Below, piece by piece: positions 61,891 through 64,000 of a stretch of DNA of 64,000 nucleotides. A program made the position numbers and the translations under genes. Position 1 is the first letter of the stretch. Every line of letters starts with the position of its first letter. The stretch comes from Sphingomonadales bacterium (GTDB taxonomy: Bacteria; Pseudomonadota; Alphaproteobacteria; Sphingomonadales; Sphingomonadaceae). The notes under the pieces are model-generated. The model searched no databases. It had not been told where the DNA came from and saw only the letters and a list, made by a program, of their open reading frames with translations. The DNA lies in NCBI GenBank assembly GCA_012032285.1, contig JAAURJ010000004.1:38721-102720 (forward strand), in the 5' to 3' direction.

Positions 61891-62660
61891 ATGAGCACCG
61901 CCGATCCTGTTGTCATCCTTTCCTATGCCCGCACACCTATGGGCGCGATGCAGGGGGCCTTGTCCGATGCCAGCGCCACTGATCTGGGCGCGGCGGCGGT
62001 GAAGGCAGCGGTAGAGCGGGCCGGGGTGGACGGGGCCGATGTCGACCGCATCTATATGGGCTGTGTCCTGCCTGCTGGCCTGGGTCAGGCCCCTGCACGG
62101 CAAGCGGGAATAAAGGCGGGCCTGCCCAAATCGGTTCAGGCGACAACCGTTAACAAGGTGTGCGGATCGGGAATGCAGACCGTGATTATGGGCGCAGAGG
62201 CGCTGGCCGCGGGCTCCGCCGACCTGATTATCGCAGGCGGCATGGAAAGCATGACCAACGCGCCCTATCTGCTTAAAAAACACCGCAGCGGCGCCCGTAT
62301 CGGCCATGATACCGCCTATGACCATATGTTCCTCGACGGGCTTGAAGATGCGTATGAAGAGGGCCGGGCGATGGGTAGTTTTGCTCAGGAAACCGCGAAT
62401 GAATATCAATTAACACGCGAGGCGATGGACAATTATTCGATCGAAAGCCTGAACCGTGCCAAAGCCGCTATTGAAGGCGGGAAATTTGTCCGCGAAATCA
62501 CCCCCGTCACCATTTCTACGCGCAAGGGCGATGTCATTGTCGATACCGATGAAGCACCGGGCAAGGCCATGCCCGATAAAATCCCGACGCTGCGCCCCGC
62601 CTTTGCCAAGGACGGCACTATCACAGCAGCAACCAGCAGCTCAATCAGCGACGGCGCGCG
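61891..62660 (+). CDS. Acetyl-CoA C-acyltransferase (thiolase), truncated at a contig junction
   Basis: Only the first 255 residues or so of a thiolase (normally about 390). Start MSTADPVVILSYARTPMG; catalytic Cys in KVCGSGMQ. It reads normally to TSSSISDGA near 62656, then joins foreign sequence; the remaining tail RAWPSWLPS is an artefact and stops at 62688. The C-terminal His/Cys catalytic residues are absent. It would act in beta-oxidation or acetoacetyl-CoA metabolism. See the finding on the junction. Confidence 0.88.
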
Positions 62661-62856
62661 CGCTTGGCCGAGCTGGTTACCAAGCTGAAAGGCATACTCA
62701 CAATCGTCATCATCGAGCACGACATGCAGTTCCTGTTCTCGCTCGCCGACGAGATCTCGGTCGATCCATTGGGGGCAGGTGATCGCGCGCGGCACGCCGG
62801 CCGAGCTCAAAGCCAACCCGTGGGTCGAAGCTTCCAACCTGGGGCGGCTTAACTGA
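62655..62856 (+). CDS. LivG-type branched-chain amino acid ABC ATPase (3' fragment only), frameshifted, foreign segment
   Basis: The last part of an ABC ATPase of the LivG family: LAELVTKLKGILTIVIIEHDMQF, including the switch His in IEHDM, to a stop that overlaps the next ATG (TGATG). One extra G near 62763 breaks the frame; without it the end reads IHWGQVIARGTPAEL. Base composition is much higher in GC than the rest of the window. The 5' part is absent, replaced by the thiolase. Confidence 0.72.
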
Positions 62857-63554
62857 TGCTTGACGTTGCCGCCATCGACACCTTCTACGGCGAGACGCAA
62901 GCGCTGTTCGGCGTGTCGCTTTCGGTCCGCGCGGCGAGGTGCTGGCGCTGCTTGGCGCCAACGGCGCGGGCAAGACCACGGTGCTGCGTTCGATCCTCGG
63001 CTTGACGCGTGCGCGCCGCGGCGACATCCGCTTCCAGGGCCAATCCATCACTCGCAAGCGACCCATGAGATCGCCCGCGCCGGCATCGGCTGGGTGCCCG
63101 ACGACCGGCGCCTGTGCCCGACGCTGACGGTCGCCAAGAATCTGAGTCTCGGCGAGAAGCGCACCGCCTTTCGTTCCTGGTCGATGCCGGAAGTGATCGA
63201 TATCTTCACGCCGCTCAGGTATCTCATGGCGCGCGAGGCCGAGACGCTGTCGGGCGGCGAGATGCAGATGGTGGCCATCGCCCGTGCGCTGCTGGGCGCG
63301 CCGGCCTCATGCTGTTCGACGAGCCGAGCCAGGGTCTCGCGCCCAAGATCGTTGACGACGTGCTCGGCGTGATCCGGCGCCTCAAGGATGCGGGGATTGC
63401 CGCCATCATCGTGGAGCAGAATGCGGACGTGGCGCTCGGCGTGGCGGATCGTGTTGTCGTGCTCTCGCATGGCCAGGTCGCATGGTCGGGCGAGGCCGCG
63501 GCCCTGGCAGCCGATGCCGGCCTCAAGCGCCGACTGCTCGGGGGGCTCGCATGA
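62856..63554 (+). CDS. LivF-type branched-chain amino acid ABC ATPase, several frameshifts, foreign segment
   Basis: About 233 residues after correcting three single-base losses (near 62935, 63060 and 63302). Start MLDVAAIDTFYGETQALFG; Walker [13 protein letters not shown] signature LSGGEMQM; Walker B LMLFDEPSQGL; ending RRLLGGLA. It is an ATPase of a branched-chain-amino-acid, amide or urea-type importer. It overlaps both neighbours by ATGA/TGATG, an operon layout. Three losses in 700 bases is far above the rate in the main sequence. Confidence 0.82.
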
Positions 63555-64000
63555 CGTCTGCACCGCTGCTGGAACTCGAGCGTGTCTCCAAGGTCTATCG
63601 CCGTGGCCTGCTCGATCGCAGTCCGGCCTTCCAGCTCGATGTCGATCGTGCCTTTCAGAAACCCGAGATCGTCGGCGTCATGGGACCCAACGGCGCCGGC
63701 AAGACCACGCTGTTCGAGATGATCGCCGGGTCCAACGCGCCGTCGGCGGGCCGCGTGGTGGTGGCCGGACAGGACATGCAGCGCGTGCGCTACCGCCAGC
63801 GCGACCGCCTCGCCATCCACTATCACCAGTCCTATCAGGTGCGCCGCTTCAGCAAGACTAAGCCGTCCTTTTTGCTGGTGCCGGCAGGCAGCGCCTACCC
63901 CGCTCGTGCACCTGTTCGATGAGCCGCAATTCAACACGCAGGATGGCTACATCGGCTTCATGCTGGATTTCTTCCGCAGATTGCGCGGCGAAGGCCGCCT
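63551..64000 (+). CDS. Third ABC-transporter ATPase, partial, frameshifted, foreign segment
   Basis: An ABC ATPase N-terminus: MTSAPLLELERVSKVYRRGL and Walker A GPNGAGKTT. An extra C near 63899 shifts the frame; the other frame continues LVHLFDEPQFNTQDGYIG (Walker B-like) and runs off the window end. It belongs to the same high-GC transporter cluster. Confidence 0.72.

Noticed and set aside
62655..64000. Horizontal acquisition of the ABC-transporter genes
   Set aside because: No integrase, repeat, tRNA target or insertion sequence; both flanking genes are cut mid-domain and frameshifts are dense, so an assembly chimera explains it better.

Overview
The window is about 62.65 kb of one bacterial chromosome, followed by about 1.34 kb that appears to come from a different genome. 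The main part is alphaproteobacterial, most likely Sphingomonadales (Sphingopyxis/Sphingorhabdus-like). The evidence is the cytochrome bc1 operon next to trmL and hemF, DUF1013 (TrcR-type) and DUF1192 proteins, TonB-dependent receptors, a cold-shock protein of the expected type, and moderate GC. The genus is inference; I could run no search.

Layout. 1-14.7 kb: cytochrome b (cut by the window edge) and the Rieske protein, trmL, hemF, a membrane protein, lipB, a small lipoprotein, an old-yellow-enzyme reductase, a cold-shock protein, an acyl-CoA ligase, a metallo-hydrolase, a DUF1013 regulator, a quinone reductase and clpA. 14.8-25.8 kb: a GGDEF/EAL protein, recF, two 39-residue paralogous microproteins plus a PspC protein behind a sigma-54-type promoter, a PilZ protein, a thermonuclease, a candidate small RNA with C-rich loops, a lipoprotein methyltransferase, an M23 peptidase, hemB, a GNAT acetyltransferase and a gamma-carbonic anhydrase. 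26-29.6 kb: a siderophore receptor with paired Fur-like operators, an ArsC-type reductase and an alpha/beta hydrolase. 29.6-46.4 kb: a long minus-strand translation cluster read as rpsL-rpsG-fusA-tuf-rpsJ-rplC-rplD-rplW-rplB-rpsS-rplV-rpsC-rplP-rpmC-rpsQ-rplN-rplX-rplE-rpsN-rpsH-rplF-rplR-rpsE-rpmD-rplO-secY-adk. 46.6-50.3 kb: a PhoX-type protein, gltX and ung. 50.3-56.1 kb: a structured leader and a complete spore-coat-U (Csu-type) chaperone-usher pilus operon. 56.1-60.1 kb: a DUF2946/TonB-receptor/PepSY metal-uptake operon. 60.1-62.65 kb: tRNA-Leu, an aldehyde dehydrogenase and a truncated thiolase.

Two properties of the sequence itself matter when reading it. First, at least eleven otherwise intact genes, including essential gltX and conserved rpmC, carry a single-base frameshift. 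Most lie at short homopolymers, which points to sequencing or consensus error rather than gene decay. Second, the thiolase stops in mid-gene at about 62,655-62,665 and runs directly into high-GC branched-chain-amino-acid ABC transporter genes that carry even more frameshifts. This is best read as a chimeric contig end.

The most interesting biological candidates are the small RNA at 20,828-20,914, the sigma-54-promoted microprotein/PspC cluster at 18,508-19,072, the leader upstream of the pilus operon, and the lipoprotein-type methyltransferase.
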